Assembly: GCF_000717715.1 (NCBI RefSeq)
Contig: NZ_JOAI01000001.1
Span: 124,001 to 188,000 of the forward strand
Length of the DNA: 64,000 nucleotides
Direction: 5' to 3'
Origin: Streptomyces sp. NRRL B-24484
GTDB lineage: Bacteria; Actinomycetota; Actinomycetes; Streptomycetales; Streptomycetaceae
Position numbers and translations under genes: made by a program. The notes under the pieces are model-generated. The model ran no database searches, was not told where the DNA came from, and was given only the letters and a program-made list of their open reading frames with translations. Positions within the stretch are counted from its first letter, which is position 1, and every line of letters starts with the position of its first letter. Shown here one piece after another: positions 31,790 to 41,106 of the stretch.

Positions 31790-34678
31790 CTAGTTGAACG
31801 GGATCCGCAGGACGGAGGCGCTGCCCTGGGCCTGGGTGGCGCCGACCCGCAGCTGGGCGGGGCCGCTGCCGATCGCGGACCAGACCTCGATCCGGACGGT
31901 GCCGTGGTCGAGGGTGCCGAGGGCGCCGGTGGCGGAGGCGAGTCCGGCCGCCGTGCCGGAGTAGCGCTCCCAGCCGGCGACCGGGTCGGTCGCGAAGTAC
32001 CGGTAGGTCTCGACCCGGTCGAAGGTCCCGTCGCCGGTCAGGTCGTACGAGATCCTCGCCTGCTGGCCGAGGCCGACGGCGCTGCCGGTGTCGACCCAGA
32101 GGTCGAAGTCGGTGGCCGCGCCGGGCTTCACGGTGCCGCTGAGGTTGCGGATCTCGTAGACCTTGGACTGGTACGGGGTGCCGTCGTGGTTGGTGCCGCC
32201 CGCGGAGGGCAGCGTGTCGGTGGCGGCCGCGCTGCCGTAGGCGGTGGTCAGGGCGCCGCCGGGCTGCAGGTAGAAGGTGTTGCCGGTGGTGGCCGTCGCG
32301 GTCGGGGTGGGCGTCGGGGTCGGGGTGGGCGTGGGCGAGGCGGTCGGCGACCCGGTCGGGGTGGGCGACGGGGTGACGCCGCCGGTGCCGCCGTCCTGCC
32401 GGCTGCCGCGCTCGCTGGCGGTGGAGCGGGCGGGCACGGTCAGCGCGTAGCCGTCCGAGAAGTGCACGGTGCGGTCGGCGGTGGTGTAGTTGTGCGCCAC
32501 GTGGGTGCGGGTGCCGCCGTTGCTGAAGACCGCCGCGGTCGGGGTGTCGGCGGTCGTCGCGGGGTCGAGCGTGCCGAGCGAGGCCAGGTCGTAGATCCAG
32601 TGGTAGGTGTGGGCCTTGGACTCGCCCTCCTCCGGGGTGTAGCCGGCGTTCCCGGCGTCCCAGTCGGCCTTGGCGGCGGCCGGGTCGGCGAGGGCCTCGG
32701 CCTCCCAGAGGATGTCCCGCCAGTCGGTGAAGGCGCCGCCGTTGTTGGCCTTGAGTTCGGCGAGGTTGGCCCGCAGGTCGTCCCGGCGGCGGGCGAGGTA
32801 GAGCGATCCGCCGTTGACGGGCAGGAAGTTGATGCCGTGGATCATACCGGGCGCGGCCGTCCACCAGGTGGAGTAGGCGGCGCCGCTGCCCCACACCATG
32901 CCGACGGTGGCGTGGCCGAAGGTGCTCGGGAAGACCGTGTGGTCGGCGTCGAACCAGTACTGCTGAACGGCGTTGGCCTCGGTGGTGTACAGGTAGACGC
33001 CGAGGTCGCGCAGGGCGGTGTCGCCGGTGGCGGAGCCGTAGAGCATCAGCGCGGAGCTGAAGTTGAGGCCCTCGGAGGAGGACTCCTGGTTGTTGCCGGC
33101 GGCGAAGCCGGCGTGGCCGGAGGCCCAGCCGTGGCCCGCGTAGATGTCGAAGTTGCGCAGCAGCGGGAAGCGGGCGTCGGTGCGGTCGGCGTTGGCGGCG
33201 TCCTTGGCGAGCAGCTTGACCATGCCGCCCCAGGCGGAGTCGGCGGCCCAGGCGGCGTCGTAGCGGGCGACGGTGGCGGCGGCCTGCACGAAGTAGCCGT
33301 AGTGGAAGTGGTGGTCGTTGAGTTCGGCGTCGGTGCCGTAGGAGGCGGGGTAGCCGATCAGCGTCTTCCAGGTGGAGTCGTAGGCGAAGACGGACGAGCC
33401 GGTGCCCTTGAACCAGGTTTCGAGCTTGCCCTTGAGCAGGCCGATCAGCTTGTCGCGGGTGGCGGTGTCGCCGAGCTGGTCGGCGACGGGCACGAGCTGG
33501 GCGAGCCGGCCGAGGGCCTTGCCCGTCCAGTAGGTGTCGGTGGCGCCCTGCCACGGGTCGGCGGCGTTCGCCTCGGCCCTGACCATGGTGTCGAGCGCGG
33601 TGCGGTCGTAGGCGCCGAGGTCGGGCAGGGAGGGCAGGACGCCGGTGACGGCCTGCGCGGTGGTGAACGAGGCGCCCTCGCGGACCTTCATGGTGCCGCG
33701 CGGCGAGGTGTAGGTGAGGGAGGTCAGCGGGTCGGCGGTGGCCTGCCACTGGTGCGGGTAGAGGGCGAGCAGGGTGCCCGTCCCGGTGCCCTCCTGCGCG
33801 GTGGTGGTGGCGGTGTAGGTGGTGTTCAGCGTGCCGGCGGCCTCCTGGTAGGTCCAGGTGGCCTTGGTGTCGGTGACGAAGTTGTACGCGTAGGTGCGGT
33901 AGCGGGCGAGGTCGGCGGGCGAGGGGAGCACGGCGACGGAGTAGTAGTCCTTGCCGCCGAGGGCGGCGGTGAGGGTGCTGCCGTTGACCGTCCAGTCGGT
34001 GCCGGTGGGGGCGAAGAGGCCGTAGTGGTGGCCGCCGACGGTGATGCCGAGGACGTTGCCCTGGTCGCTGAAGACGGTCGGGGTGCCGGCGGTGGTGATC
34101 TGGGCGGCGCCGCCGGTGGCGTGCGCGTAGACGTACGGCAGGCCGTGGCCGATGGTGGCACTGAAGGTGTGGCCGGCGTCGGACCAGTAGGGGGTGACCG
34201 TCCAGTCGGACCAGCCGTCGACCTCGGTGTCCGGCGAGTTGAGGCCGGCGACGCCGAGGGTGAGGTCCCGGGTGTGGGTGAAGTCGTACTGGCGGCCGTC
34301 CGAGGTGATGGTCGGCGTGGTTGGGTAGCCGACCTCCAGGCCGCTCGCGTTCGCCTTGAAGGTGAACGGGTGGGCGTACATGTTCTCGGAGTACGGGTTG
34401 CCCGCGTAGCGCTGGTAGATCAGCGAGGACCACCAGTCGTTGGTGGGGGCGGCCTTGCCGGCCGCCCGGGCGGTGACCTTGGGGGTGACGGGGGCGCCGT
34501 CGGAGTTGCTTGGCCCGACCGTGCCGGCGGGGCGGGTGTCGGCGTATCCGCCGAGACCGACCGGGACGGTCGCGGCGGCGGCACTGCCGGCGGCGACGGT
34601 CGCGGTGAGGGCTGCGGCTGCTGCCAGGGCCAGGGCGGTGACGGCCGCGGCCGGGCTGCGCAGGGATCTGAGCTTCAT
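31790..34678 (-). CDS. Secreted GH81 endo-beta-1,3-glucanase with CBM56-like module
   Basis: A 962-residue secreted enzyme that cleaves beta-1,3-glucan (laminarin, callose, fungal wall glucan). A signal peptide covers about residues 1-36. The GH81 domain (about 75-760) begins with the TNDWWSSLIYQ segment, and carries the active-site block NDHHFHYGYF (Asp455) and NNQESSSEG (Glu532, Glu536). A Pro-Thr repeat linker (SPTPTGSPTASPTPTPTPT, about 790-815) leads to a C-terminal domain (about 820-962) that resembles the CBM56 beta-1,3-glucan-binding module. The gene is divergent from the sugar importer; its promoter carries an operator of the same LacI regulon. Confidence 0.94.
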   Translation of the reverse strand: MKLRSLRSPAAAVTALALAAAAALTATVAAGSAAAATVPVGLGGYADTRPAGTVGPSNSDGAPVTPKVTARAAGKAAPTNDWWSSLIYQRYAGNPYSENMYAHPFTFKANASGLEVGYPTTPTITSDGRQYDFTHTRDLTLGVAGLNSPDTEVDGWSDWTVTPYWSDAGHTFSATIGHGLPYVYAHATGGAAQITTAGTPTVFSDQGNVLGITVGGHHYGLFAPTGTDWTVNGSTLTAALGGKDYYSVAVLPSPADLARYRTYAYNFVTDTKATWTYQEAAGTLNTTYTATTTAQEGTGTGTLLALYPHQWQATADPLTSLTYTSPRGTMKVREGASFTTAQAVTGVLPSLPDLGAYDRTALDTMVRAEANAADPWQGATDTYWTGKALGRLAQLVPVADQLGDTATRDKLIGLLKGKLETWFKGTGSSVFAYDSTWKTLIGYPASYGTDAELNDHHFHYGYFVQAAATVARYDAAWAADSAWGGMVKLLAKDAANADRTDARFPLLRNFDIYAGHGWASGHAGFAAGNNQESSSEGLNFSSALMLYGSATGDTALRDLGVYLYTTEANAVQQYWFDADHTVFPSTFGHATVGMVWGSGAAYSTWWTAAPGMIHGINFLPVNGGSLYLARRRDDLRANLAELKANNGGAFTDWRDILWEAEALADPAAAKADWDAGNAGYTPEEGESKAHTYHWIYDLASLGTLDPATTADTPTAAVFSNGGTRTHVAHNYTTADRTVHFSDGYALTVPARSTASERGSRQDGGTGGVTPSPTPTGSPTASPTPTPTPTPTPTATATTGNTFYLQPGGALTTAYGSAAATDTLPSAGGTNHDGTPYQSKVYEIRNLSGTVKPGAATDFDLWVDTGSAVGLGQQARISYDLTGDGTFDRVETYRYFATDPVAGWERYSGTAAGLASATGALGTLDHGTVRIEVWSAIGSGPAQLRVGATQAQGSASVLRIPFN

Positions 34679-34728
34679 CGGTCCACCTCGGGTGGGGGTG
34701 GGGGACGGGGTGAGTGTGAGGGTGAGTG

Positions 34729-34781
34729 TTGAAAGCGCTCTCAGCGTCCGGACGGTAGGGCCGGATCCGACGGAGTGTCAA
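34729..34781 (-). promoter_or_regulatory. Promoter and LacI operator of the GH81 gene
   Basis: On the minus strand TTGACA (34781-34776) and TACCGT (34757-34752) are separated by 18 nt. The operator TTGAAAGCGCTCTCAG (34729-34744) lies just downstream of the inferred start site and about 50 bp before the ATG. Confidence 0.85.
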
Positions 34782-34884
34782 TGCACTGAACCGAATCCGC
34801 CGAACTGCCCCTGCCCGGGCCGGTAATGGCCCGTAGGGCCGGGCGGAAGGGCGACGTCCGAGATCACGGTCATGTTTCGACCCC

Positions 34885-34990
34885 TTGACGGCCGCCCTCG
34901 GATCCCGGCACTCTCCTTGCATCGCTGAGAGCGCTCTCAGAAATGAGGCACCGGGCATCGACTTGCCGGCGGCCCGCGGAGAGCGCTCGC
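34885..34990 (+). promoter_or_regulatory. Promoter and two LacI operators of the sugar importer operon
   Basis: TTGACG (34885-34890) and CACTCT (34909-34914) form a promoter with an 18-nt spacer. A perfect 16-bp palindrome CTGAGAGCGCTCTCAG (34925-34940) follows at the transcription start, and a second site GAGAGCGCTCGC (34979-34990, one mismatch in the 12-bp core) lies 40 bp further down. The 373-bp divergent region holds no gene. Confidence 0.88.
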
Positions 34991-35051
34991 TCGTCAGCGT
35001 CCCCCTTCGCAGACTCCAGCCACCCACCCTGTCCGGTCAGGAGACATCCCC

Positions 35052-36353
35052 ATGCGCCCGTTCAGAGCCCGCCGTACGGCCGCCCTCGGCACCGCCGCCC
35101 TCGCGGCGACCATGCTGCTCACCGCCTGTTCCTCCGGCGGCACCACGTCGAAGGACGCCGCCGACGGCAAGGTCACGCTGACGATCGACCTCTTCGGCAC
35201 CTTCGGGTTCAAGGAGACCGGTCTCTACGACGAGTACACGAAGTCCCACCCGAACGTCACCATCAAGCAGTCGGACACCCAGGACGAGGGCCAGTACTGG
35301 CAGGCCCTGCAGACCAAGCTCGCCGGTGGCGGCGGTCTCGCCGACATCCAGGGCCTGGAGGTCGGCCGGGTGGCGAGCGTCGTCCAGAAGCAGGCCGACA
35401 AGTTCACCGACCTCAAGACCGTCGGCATCGGCGACGTCAACGACGGCCTGGTCCCGTGGAAGGGCGCTGCGGTCAAGACCGCCGACGGCAAGGTGCTCGG
35501 CGCGGGCACCGACATCGGCCCGGAGGCGATCTGCTACCGCACCGACCTGTTCAAGGCGGCCGGCCTGCCCACCGACCGCACCGAGCTGGCCGCCAAGTGG
35601 TCGACCTGGCAGGGCTACCTGGAGCTGGGCAAGCAGTACGCGGCCAAGGCGCAGCCGGGCAACGCCTGGACGGACAGCGCCGCGGGCATGTTCACCGCCG
35701 AGGTCGGCCAGCAGAAGGTGCGCTACTCCGACGAGTCCGGCAAGGCGGTCTACGAGACCAGCCCGGCGGTGAAGACGGCCTGGGACGACTCCACCAAGCT
35801 GGTCGCCGACGGCCTGTCGGCCAAGCTGCCGCAGTGGACCCCGGAGTGGAACAAGGCGTTCTCCACCGGCAAGTTCGCCACGCTGAGCTGCCCGGCCTGG
35901 ATGATCGGCTACATCAAGGGCCAGGCCGGCGACGCCTTCGCGGGCAAGTGGGACATCGCCTCCGGCCCGGGCAAGACCGGCAACTGGGGCGGCTCGTACC
36001 TGGCGATCCCGCGGACGGCCAAGCACCCGAAGGAGGCCGCCGAGCTGATCAAGTGGCTGACCGCCAAGGAGCAGCAGGTGAAGCTCTTCACCAAGCAGGG
36101 CTCCTTCCCGTCGAGCACGGGGGCCCAGTCCGAGATCAAGTCGGTGCAGGACCCGTACTTCAACAACGCGCCGATCGGCCAGATCTTCAGCGAGTCCGCG
36201 GCCGCGATGCCGGCCCAGGTGCTGGGCACGGACGACGGTGTGATCGGCAAGGCGTTCACCGACGCGCTGGGCGAGGTGGAGCGCACCAACACCGCGCCGG
36301 CCACCGCGTGGCAGCACGCGCTGGACAACGTCAAGAAGGCCAACGGCAACTGA
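35052..36353 (+). CDS. Sugar ABC transporter, substrate-binding lipoprotein (CebE-like)
   Basis: A 433-residue solute-binding protein of the carbohydrate-uptake-1 type, tethered outside the membrane. The lipobox LLTAC places the lipidated Cys at residue 26. The mature part has the cluster-1 binding-protein fold (TLTIDLFGTFGFKETGLYDEY; ADIQGLEVGRV; ICYRTDLFKAAGLP; a typical SYLAIPRTAKHPKEAAELIKW segment). It is first in an operon with two permeases and a GH1 beta-glucosidase, the same order as the cebEFG-bglC locus for cellobiose. Here the divergent GH81 glucanase and shared operators point to beta-1,3-gluco-oligosaccharides as the ligand, which is inference. Confidence 0.92.
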   Translation: MRPFRARRTAALGTAALAATMLLTACSSGGTTSKDAADGKVTLTIDLFGTFGFKETGLYDEYTKSHPNVTIKQSDTQDEGQYWQALQTKLAGGGGLADIQGLEVGRVASVVQKQADKFTDLKTVGIGDVNDGLVPWKGAAVKTADGKVLGAGTDIGPEAICYRTDLFKAAGLPTDRTELAAKWSTWQGYLELGKQYAAKAQPGNAWTDSAAGMFTAEVGQQKVRYSDESGKAVYETSPAVKTAWDDSTKLVADGLSAKLPQWTPEWNKAFSTGKFATLSCPAWMIGYIKGQAGDAFAGKWDIASGPGKTGNWGGSYLAIPRTAKHPKEAAELIKWLTAKEQQVKLFTKQGSFPSSTGAQSEIKSVQDPYFNNAPIGQIFSESAAAMPAQVLGTDDGVIGKAFTDALGEVERTNTAPATAWQHALDNVKKANGN

Positions 36354-36427
36354 TGCCGCGGCAGTGACCGACGCCTGATCACCGGCCCCCGGCCCGTCCG
36401 GCCGGGGGCCCCGTCCGAGGACTCCCC

Positions 36428-37399
36428 ATGGCCATCTCCTCTCCCCCGGCCCCGGCCGCCGGGCGGCGCCCCGGGCAGCCGGCTCCGGCCGCCGCGGCGC
36501 GGCGGTCCGGCCCGCGTGCGGCGGGTCGGCTCGCCCCGTACGGGTTCGTCGCGCCGTTCTTCGTCCTGTTCGCCGCCTTCGGGCTGTTCCCGCTGGTGTA
36601 CACCGCGTACGTGTCGCTGCACCGGGTGGAGCTGCAGACCTCGCAGCAGATGGACTGGCTGGGCCTGCAGAACTACACCCGGCTGTTCGAGGACCCGTTC
36701 TTCTGGAACGCGCTGGGCAACACCTTCACCATCGGTGTGCTGTCGACGGTGCCGCAGCTGCTGATGGCGCTCGGCCTGGCGCACCTGCTCAACTACAAGC
36801 TGCGCGGGCGGACGTTCTTCCGGGTCGCGATGCTGATGCCGTACGCGACCTCGGTGGCGGCGGCGACCCTGGTCTTCGCCCAGCTGTTCGGCCGCGACTA
36901 CGGCCTGATCAACTGGCTGCTCACCTCGGTCGGCCTCGGCCCGGTGGACTGGCAGGCGAGCACCTGGGCCTCGCAGCTCGGCGTCTCGGCGGTCGTGACC
37001 TGGCGCTGGACGGGCTACAACGCGCTGATCTACCTGGCCGGCATGCAGGCGATCCCGGGCGAGCTGTACGAGTCGGCGGCGATGGACGGCGCCTCGCGCT
37101 GGCAGCAGTTCCGCCACGTGACGGTCCCCGGTCTGCGTCCGACGATCGTCTTCACCGTGGTGGTGTCCACGATCGGCGCCACCCAGCTGTTCGGCGAGCC
37201 GCTGCTGTACGAGGGCAACGCGGGCGGCGGCATCTCGCACCAGTACCAGACCCTCGGCCTCTACATGTACGAGCAGGGCTGGACCTTCTTCCACCTGGGC
37301 CGCGCGGCGGCCGTGGCGTGGGTGATGTTCCTGCTGATCGTGGTGCTCGCCCTGCTCAACGCGGCGATCGCCGCCCGGCGCAACCGTACGGACCGGTGA
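36428..37399 (+). CDS. Sugar ABC transporter permease (CebF-like)
   Basis: A 323-residue integral membrane protein with six predicted transmembrane helices after a 30-residue Pro/Ala-rich N-terminus. The cytoplasmic EAA loop is visible as YESAAMDGASRWQQFRHVTVPGLRP (about 218-242), the contact site for the ATPase. It pairs with the next permease to form the channel. GTG of the next gene overlaps its stop. The transporter operon lacks an ATPase; in Streptomyces the shared ATPase MsiK normally serves such importers. Confidence 0.93.
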   Translation: MAISSPPAPAAGRRPGQPAPAAAARRSGPRAAGRLAPYGFVAPFFVLFAAFGLFPLVYTAYVSLHRVELQTSQQMDWLGLQNYTRLFEDPFFWNALGNTFTIGVLSTVPQLLMALGLAHLLNYKLRGRTFFRVAMLMPYATSVAAATLVFAQLFGRDYGLINWLLTSVGLGPVDWQASTWASQLGVSAVVTWRWTGYNALIYLAGMQAIPGELYESAAMDGASRWQQFRHVTVPGLRPTIVFTVVVSTIGATQLFGEPLLYEGNAGGGISHQYQTLGLYMYEQGWTFFHLGRAAAVAWVMFLLIVVLALLNAAIAARRNRTDR

Positions 37400-38241
37400 T
37401 CGAGATGATGCTTGCCAAGCGCTCCCCCCTGCAGGGCGGCCCGGTCGCGTACGCGGTGCTGGGCGCGGCCACACTGCTGTTCGTCTTCCCGTTCTACTGG
37501 ACGCTGGTGGCGGCCAGCCGGACCAACTCCGAGCTGAGCGGGGCGACTCCGGCGCTCACGCCGGGCCCGAACCTGTTCCACAACTTCGGCGAGGCGCTGC
37601 AGCAGGCCGCGATCGGCACCGCGCTGTGGAACTCGCTGCTGGTGTCCGCCGCGGTGACCGCCGGTGTGGTGCTCTCCTCGACGCTGGCCGGGTTCGCCTT
37701 CGCCAAGCTGCGCTTCCGCGGCCGCGGGCTGCTGCTGGCCGTCACGGTCGGCACCATGATGATCCCGCCGCAGCTGGGCGTGATCCCGCTGTTCATGGTG
37801 ATCGTGAAGATGGACCTGCAGAACAAGCTGCCGGCGGTGATCCTGCCCTCGCTGGTCTCGGCGTTCGGCGTTTTCTTCATGCGGCAGTTCCTGATCCAGG
37901 CGCTGCCGGACGAGCTGATCGAGGCCGGCCGGGTCGACGGCGCCTCGGCGCTGCGGATCTTCCGCTCGATCGTGCTGCCGGTGGCCCGGCCGGGCATGGC
38001 CGTGCTCGGCATGCTCACCTTCATGGCCACCTGGAACGACTTCTTCTGGCCGATCGTCGCGCTGAGTTCGCAGAACCCGACGGTGCAGGTGGCGCTGAAG
38101 TCGCTCGGCCAGGGCTACGTGCCGGACCAGTCGGTCGTGATGGCCGGCACCCTGCTCGGCACGCTCCCGGTGCTGCTGGTGTTCGCGCTGCTCGGCCGGC
38201 AGATCGTCGGCGGCATCATGCAGGGCGCCGTCAAGGGCTGA
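37396..38241 (+). CDS. Sugar ABC transporter permease (CebG-like)
   Basis: A 281-residue permease with six transmembrane helices and the EAA loop [25 protein letters not shown] (about 174-198). The chosen start is the GTG at 37396, which overlaps the upstream stop as GTGA; the ATG at 37405 is an alternative that loses three residues. It completes the two-permease channel with the preceding gene. A 49-bp gap leads to the beta-glucosidase gene. Confidence 0.92.
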   Translation: MIEMMLAKRSPLQGGPVAYAVLGAATLLFVFPFYWTLVAASRTNSELSGATPALTPGPNLFHNFGEALQQAAIGTALWNSLLVSAAVTAGVVLSSTLAGFAFAKLRFRGRGLLLAVTVGTMMIPPQLGVIPLFMVIVKMDLQNKLPAVILPSLVSAFGVFFMRQFLIQALPDELIEAGRVDGASALRIFRSIVLPVARPGMAVLGMLTFMATWNDFFWPIVALSSQNPTVQVALKSLGQGYVPDQSVVMAGTLLGTLPVLLVFALLGRQIVGGIMQGAVKG

Positions 38242-38290
38242 GCCGCCCCCGCCCCCCGTGCATCCCCAACCACTCTCCCCGGAAGGCGAC

Positions 38291-39715
38291 ATGTCCGTCG
38301 AAGCCCTCCCCTCCCCCGTCCGCACCGGTTTCCCGGCCGGCTTCGTCTGGGGCGCGGCCACCGCCGCGTACCAGATCGAGGGCGCCGCCGCCGAGGACGG
38401 CCGCACGCCGTCCATCTGGGACACCTTCAGCCGCACGCCGGGCAAGGTCCGCAACGGCGACACCGGCGACATCGCCGCCGACCACTACCACCGGTACCGC
38501 GACGACGTGGCCCTGATGGCCTCGCTCGGGCTCGGCGCGTACCGCTTCTCGCTGGCCTGGCCGCGGATCGTGCCCGGCGGCCGCGGCCCGGTGAACGCGG
38601 CCGGCCTGGCCTTCTACGACCGGCTGGTCGACGAGCTGCTCGAGGCCGGGGTCGCCCCGGTGGCGACGCTCTACCACTGGGACCTCCCGCAGGAGCTGGA
38701 GGACGCGGGCGGCTGGACGAACCGGGACACCGCGTACCGCTTCGCCGAGTACGCGCAGGTCGCGGCCGAGCGCCTCGGCGACCGGATCGGCACCTGGACG
38801 ACCCTCAACGAGCCGTGGTGCAGCGCCTTCCTCGGGTACGGCAACGGCATCCACGCGCCGGGCCGCACCGACCCGGCGGCCGCCCTGACGGCCCACCACC
38901 ACCTGCTGCTGGCGCACGGCCTGGGCACGGCGGCGCTGCGCTCGGCGCTGCCGGCGGACGCCGAGGTGTCGCTGACGCTCAACCTGGCGGCCGTCCGCCC
39001 GCTGACCCAGGACGCGGCCGACCTGGACGCGGCCCGGCGGATCGACGGCCTGGCGAACCGGATCTTCCTGGACCCGGTGTTCCACGGCCGCTACCCGGCG
39101 GACGTGCTGGCGGACACCGCGGAGGTCACCGACTGGTCCTTCGTCCACGACGGCGACCTGGCGGAGATCTCCCGGCCGATCGACTCGCTGGGGATCAACT
39201 ACTACACGCCGACCGTGGTGGCCGCGGACGACCCGCAGAACCCGGCGGCCCGCCAGGACGGCCACGCCGGCGAGCTCTCGCCGTGGCCGGCCGACCGCGG
39301 CGTGCGCTTCCTGCCCGCCGAGGGCAGCCGCACCGCGATGGGCTGGCCGGTGGACGCCGACGGCCTGTACGAGCTGCTCACCCGGCTCCGCGACGACCTG
39401 CCGGGCCTGCCGCTGCTGGTGACGGAGAACGGCGCCGCGTACGAGGACTACTGCGACCCGAGCGGCGCGGTGCGCGACCCGGAGCGGATCGCGTACCTGC
39501 ACGGCCACCTGGACGCCGTCCGCCGGGCGATCACCGACGGGGCGCCCGTCCGGGGCTACTTCCTCTGGTCGCTGCTGGACAACTTCGAGTGGGCCTTCGG
39601 CTACAGCAAGCGGTTCGGCATCGTCCACGTGGACTTCGCGAGCCAGCGGCGCACCCCCAAGGAGAGTGCGCGCTGGTACGCGGAGGTGATCCGGACGGGG
39701 AACCTGCCGGCCTGA
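38291..39715 (+). CDS. GH1 beta-glucosidase
   Basis: A 474-residue cytoplasmic enzyme with no signal peptide, which hydrolyses imported beta-gluco-oligosaccharides to glucose. It has the GH1 N-terminal signature [19 protein letters not shown], the acid/base motif TLNEPW near residue 175, the NYYTPT segment, the nucleophile motif VTENGA near 379, and the C-terminal [18 protein letters not shown]. It is the last gene of the importer operon, comparable to bglC of the cellobiose locus. GGAAGG precedes the ATG. Confidence 0.95.
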   Translation: MSVEALPSPVRTGFPAGFVWGAATAAYQIEGAAAEDGRTPSIWDTFSRTPGKVRNGDTGDIAADHYHRYRDDVALMASLGLGAYRFSLAWPRIVPGGRGPVNAAGLAFYDRLVDELLEAGVAPVATLYHWDLPQELEDAGGWTNRDTAYRFAEYAQVAAERLGDRIGTWTTLNEPWCSAFLGYGNGIHAPGRTDPAAALTAHHHLLLAHGLGTAALRSALPADAEVSLTLNLAAVRPLTQDAADLDAARRIDGLANRIFLDPVFHGRYPADVLADTAEVTDWSFVHDGDLAEISRPIDSLGINYYTPTVVAADDPQNPAARQDGHAGELSPWPADRGVRFLPAEGSRTAMGWPVDADGLYELLTRLRDDLPGLPLLVTENGAAYEDYCDPSGAVRDPERIAYLHGHLDAVRRAITDGAPVRGYFLWSLLDNFEWAFGYSKRFGIVHVDFASQRRTPKESARWYAEVIRTGNLPA

Positions 39716-39732
39716 CGGGCCGGCCGAGAACG

Positions 39733-39812
39733 CCGTGCGGCTGCCGGGGGCTGTGGGGGCTCCGGCAGCCGCACGGGCACGTCCGCCCGCCCCGACCCGG
39801 TCGGGGCGGGCG
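39733..39812. terminator. Double hairpin terminator between GH1 and rsgA
   Basis: Two tandem hairpins lie between these convergent genes: a perfect 15-bp stem CCGTGCGGCTGCCGG (39733-39747 with 39762-39776) and a 14-bp stem CGCCCGCCCCGACC (39784-39797 with 39799-39812, so the last pairs must open to form a loop). Confidence 0.85.
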
Positions 39813-39852
39813 TCCGGCCGCCGGGCCCGGCGGGGCCCGGCGGCCTCCCGGC

Positions 39853-40962
39853 TCAGCGGGTACGGCGCGGGTCGTGCCGGCCGGGGCTCGACGGGCCCCG
39901 CATCGCCTTGGTGACGGCCTTCCACTTCCTGACCCGCTCGGCGGCGACCCGGGCGTCGCTGCGCGAGGCGATCCACTCGTTCTCACGCTGCAGCTTGAGG
40001 TAGCTGTCCATCCGGCGCTGCGGCAGCGTGCCGTCCTCCAGCGCGGCGGCGACCGCGCAGCCCGGCTCGGAGCGGTGGCTGCAGTCGTCGAAGCGGCACC
40101 GCTCGGCGAGACCGGCGATGTCGGCGAAGGCGAGGTCGACGCCCTCGCCGCCGTACAGGCCGACCTCGCGCAGCCCCGGGGTGTCGATGACCACGCCGCC
40201 GTCCGGCAGCGGGATCAGCTCCCGGGTGGTGGTGGTGTGGCGGCCCTTCTCGTCGACCGATCGGGTCTCCTGGACGGCCATCGCCCGCCGGCCCGCGAGG
40301 GCGTTGGTGAGCGTGGACTTGCCCGCGCCGGACTGGCCGACCAGGGCGGTCGCGCCGGGCAGGCAGGCGCGCAGCACGTCCATGCCCTCGCCGGTCTCGG
40401 CGCTGACGGTGAGGACGGTGGCGCCCGGGGCGATCTTCTCCACGTCCTCGCGGATGAAGTCGGCGTCGTCGACCAGGTCGGCCTTGGTGAGGACGACAAG
40501 CGGGGCGGCGCCGCTCTCCCAGGCGAGGGCGAGGAAGCGCTCGATCCGCCCGAGGTCCGGGTCGGCGGCGAGCGAGACCGCGATCATGACGGTGTCGACG
40601 TTGGCGGCGAGCACCTGGCCGTCGGAGCGGCCGCCCGCGGTCTTGCGGACGATCGCGGTGCTCCGGCCCAGCAGGGCGGAGACGGTGGGCAGGGGCTGCG
40701 CGGCGAGGTCGACGGCGGCCCAGTCCCCGGTGCAGGGGCACTTGACCGGGTCGGGGTCGCCGACCGGCCGGGTGTCGGCGCGGACGGTGCGCAGCTCGCC
40801 GGACTCGGGGTCGACGAGCAGGACGTCGCACCGGCCGCGGTCGACGCGGGAGATCAGGGCGGGGGTGAGCCCCGCCTCGGCGTGGAAGGCGAACTCGGCT
40901 GCCCTGTCCTCGTTCCAGCCGTGGGCGGAGAGCGGGAGGGCGGCGGAGGTGGAGCTGGTCAC
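39853..40962 (-). CDS. rsgA: Ribosome small-subunit-dependent GTPase RsgA
   Basis: A 369-residue circularly permuted GTPase that checks late 30S ribosome assembly. Order: an N-terminal OB-fold (about 20-120), the G domain with motifs in permuted order (G4 TKAD, G1 GQSGAGKST, G3 DTPG), and the C-terminal zinc-binding region CRFDDCSHRSEPGC. The family order is intact. It starts at a GTG at 40962. Upstream on the same strand is a 23-codon ORF with a perfect ribosome-binding site (41035-41106). Confidence 0.95.
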   Translation of the reverse strand: MTSSTSAALPLSAHGWNEDRAAEFAFHAEAGLTPALISRVDRGRCDVLLVDPESGELRTVRADTRPVGDPDPVKCPCTGDWAAVDLAAQPLPTVSALLGRSTAIVRKTAGGRSDGQVLAANVDTVMIAVSLAADPDLGRIERFLALAWESGAAPLVVLTKADLVDDADFIREDVEKIAPGATVLTVSAETGEGMDVLRACLPGATALVGQSGAGKSTLTNALAGRRAMAVQETRSVDEKGRHTTTTRELIPLPDGGVVIDTPGLREVGLYGGEGVDLAFADIAGLAERCRFDDCSHRSEPGCAVAAALEDGTLPQRRMDSYLKLQRENEWIASRSDARVAAERVRKWKAVTKAMRGPSSPGRHDPRRTR

Positions 40963-41034
40963 GGTGGGGTGGGCCCTTCGGCGAGGGTGGCCCCGGCGGT
41001 GCGCGCCCGACGGCGCGTCAAGGAGTCGTGGAAG

Positions 41035-41106
41035 TCAGCCGGTGGCCACGGGGGTGGGAGTGAACGACGTACGGACGCGGGCAGCGTCCAGCGCAGCGAC
41101 GGTCAT
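41035..41106 (-). CDS. Possible 23-residue micro-ORF upstream of rsgA
   Basis: A short frame MTVAALDAARVRTSFTPTPV... (ends ATG-stop) with a strong GGAGGTGAGG ribosome-binding site five to ten bases before it; a GTG directly before the ATG is also in frame. It ends 72 bp upstream of rsgA on the same strand. It could be a leader peptide or an orphan small protein. No family is known to me, and the evidence is only the ribosome-binding site and position. Confidence 0.35.
   Translation of the reverse strand: MTVAALDAARVRTSFTPTPVATG

Noticed and set aside
31338..35027. 1229-codon open frame on the minus strand, and a 996-codon plus-strand frame (31742-34732), over the GH81 region
   Set aside because: Both are shadows of the GH81 gene caused by GC-rich codon bias: Arg/Pro/His- or Gly/Val-rich, no domain, no ribosome-binding site. 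The GH81 frame has the catalytic motifs.
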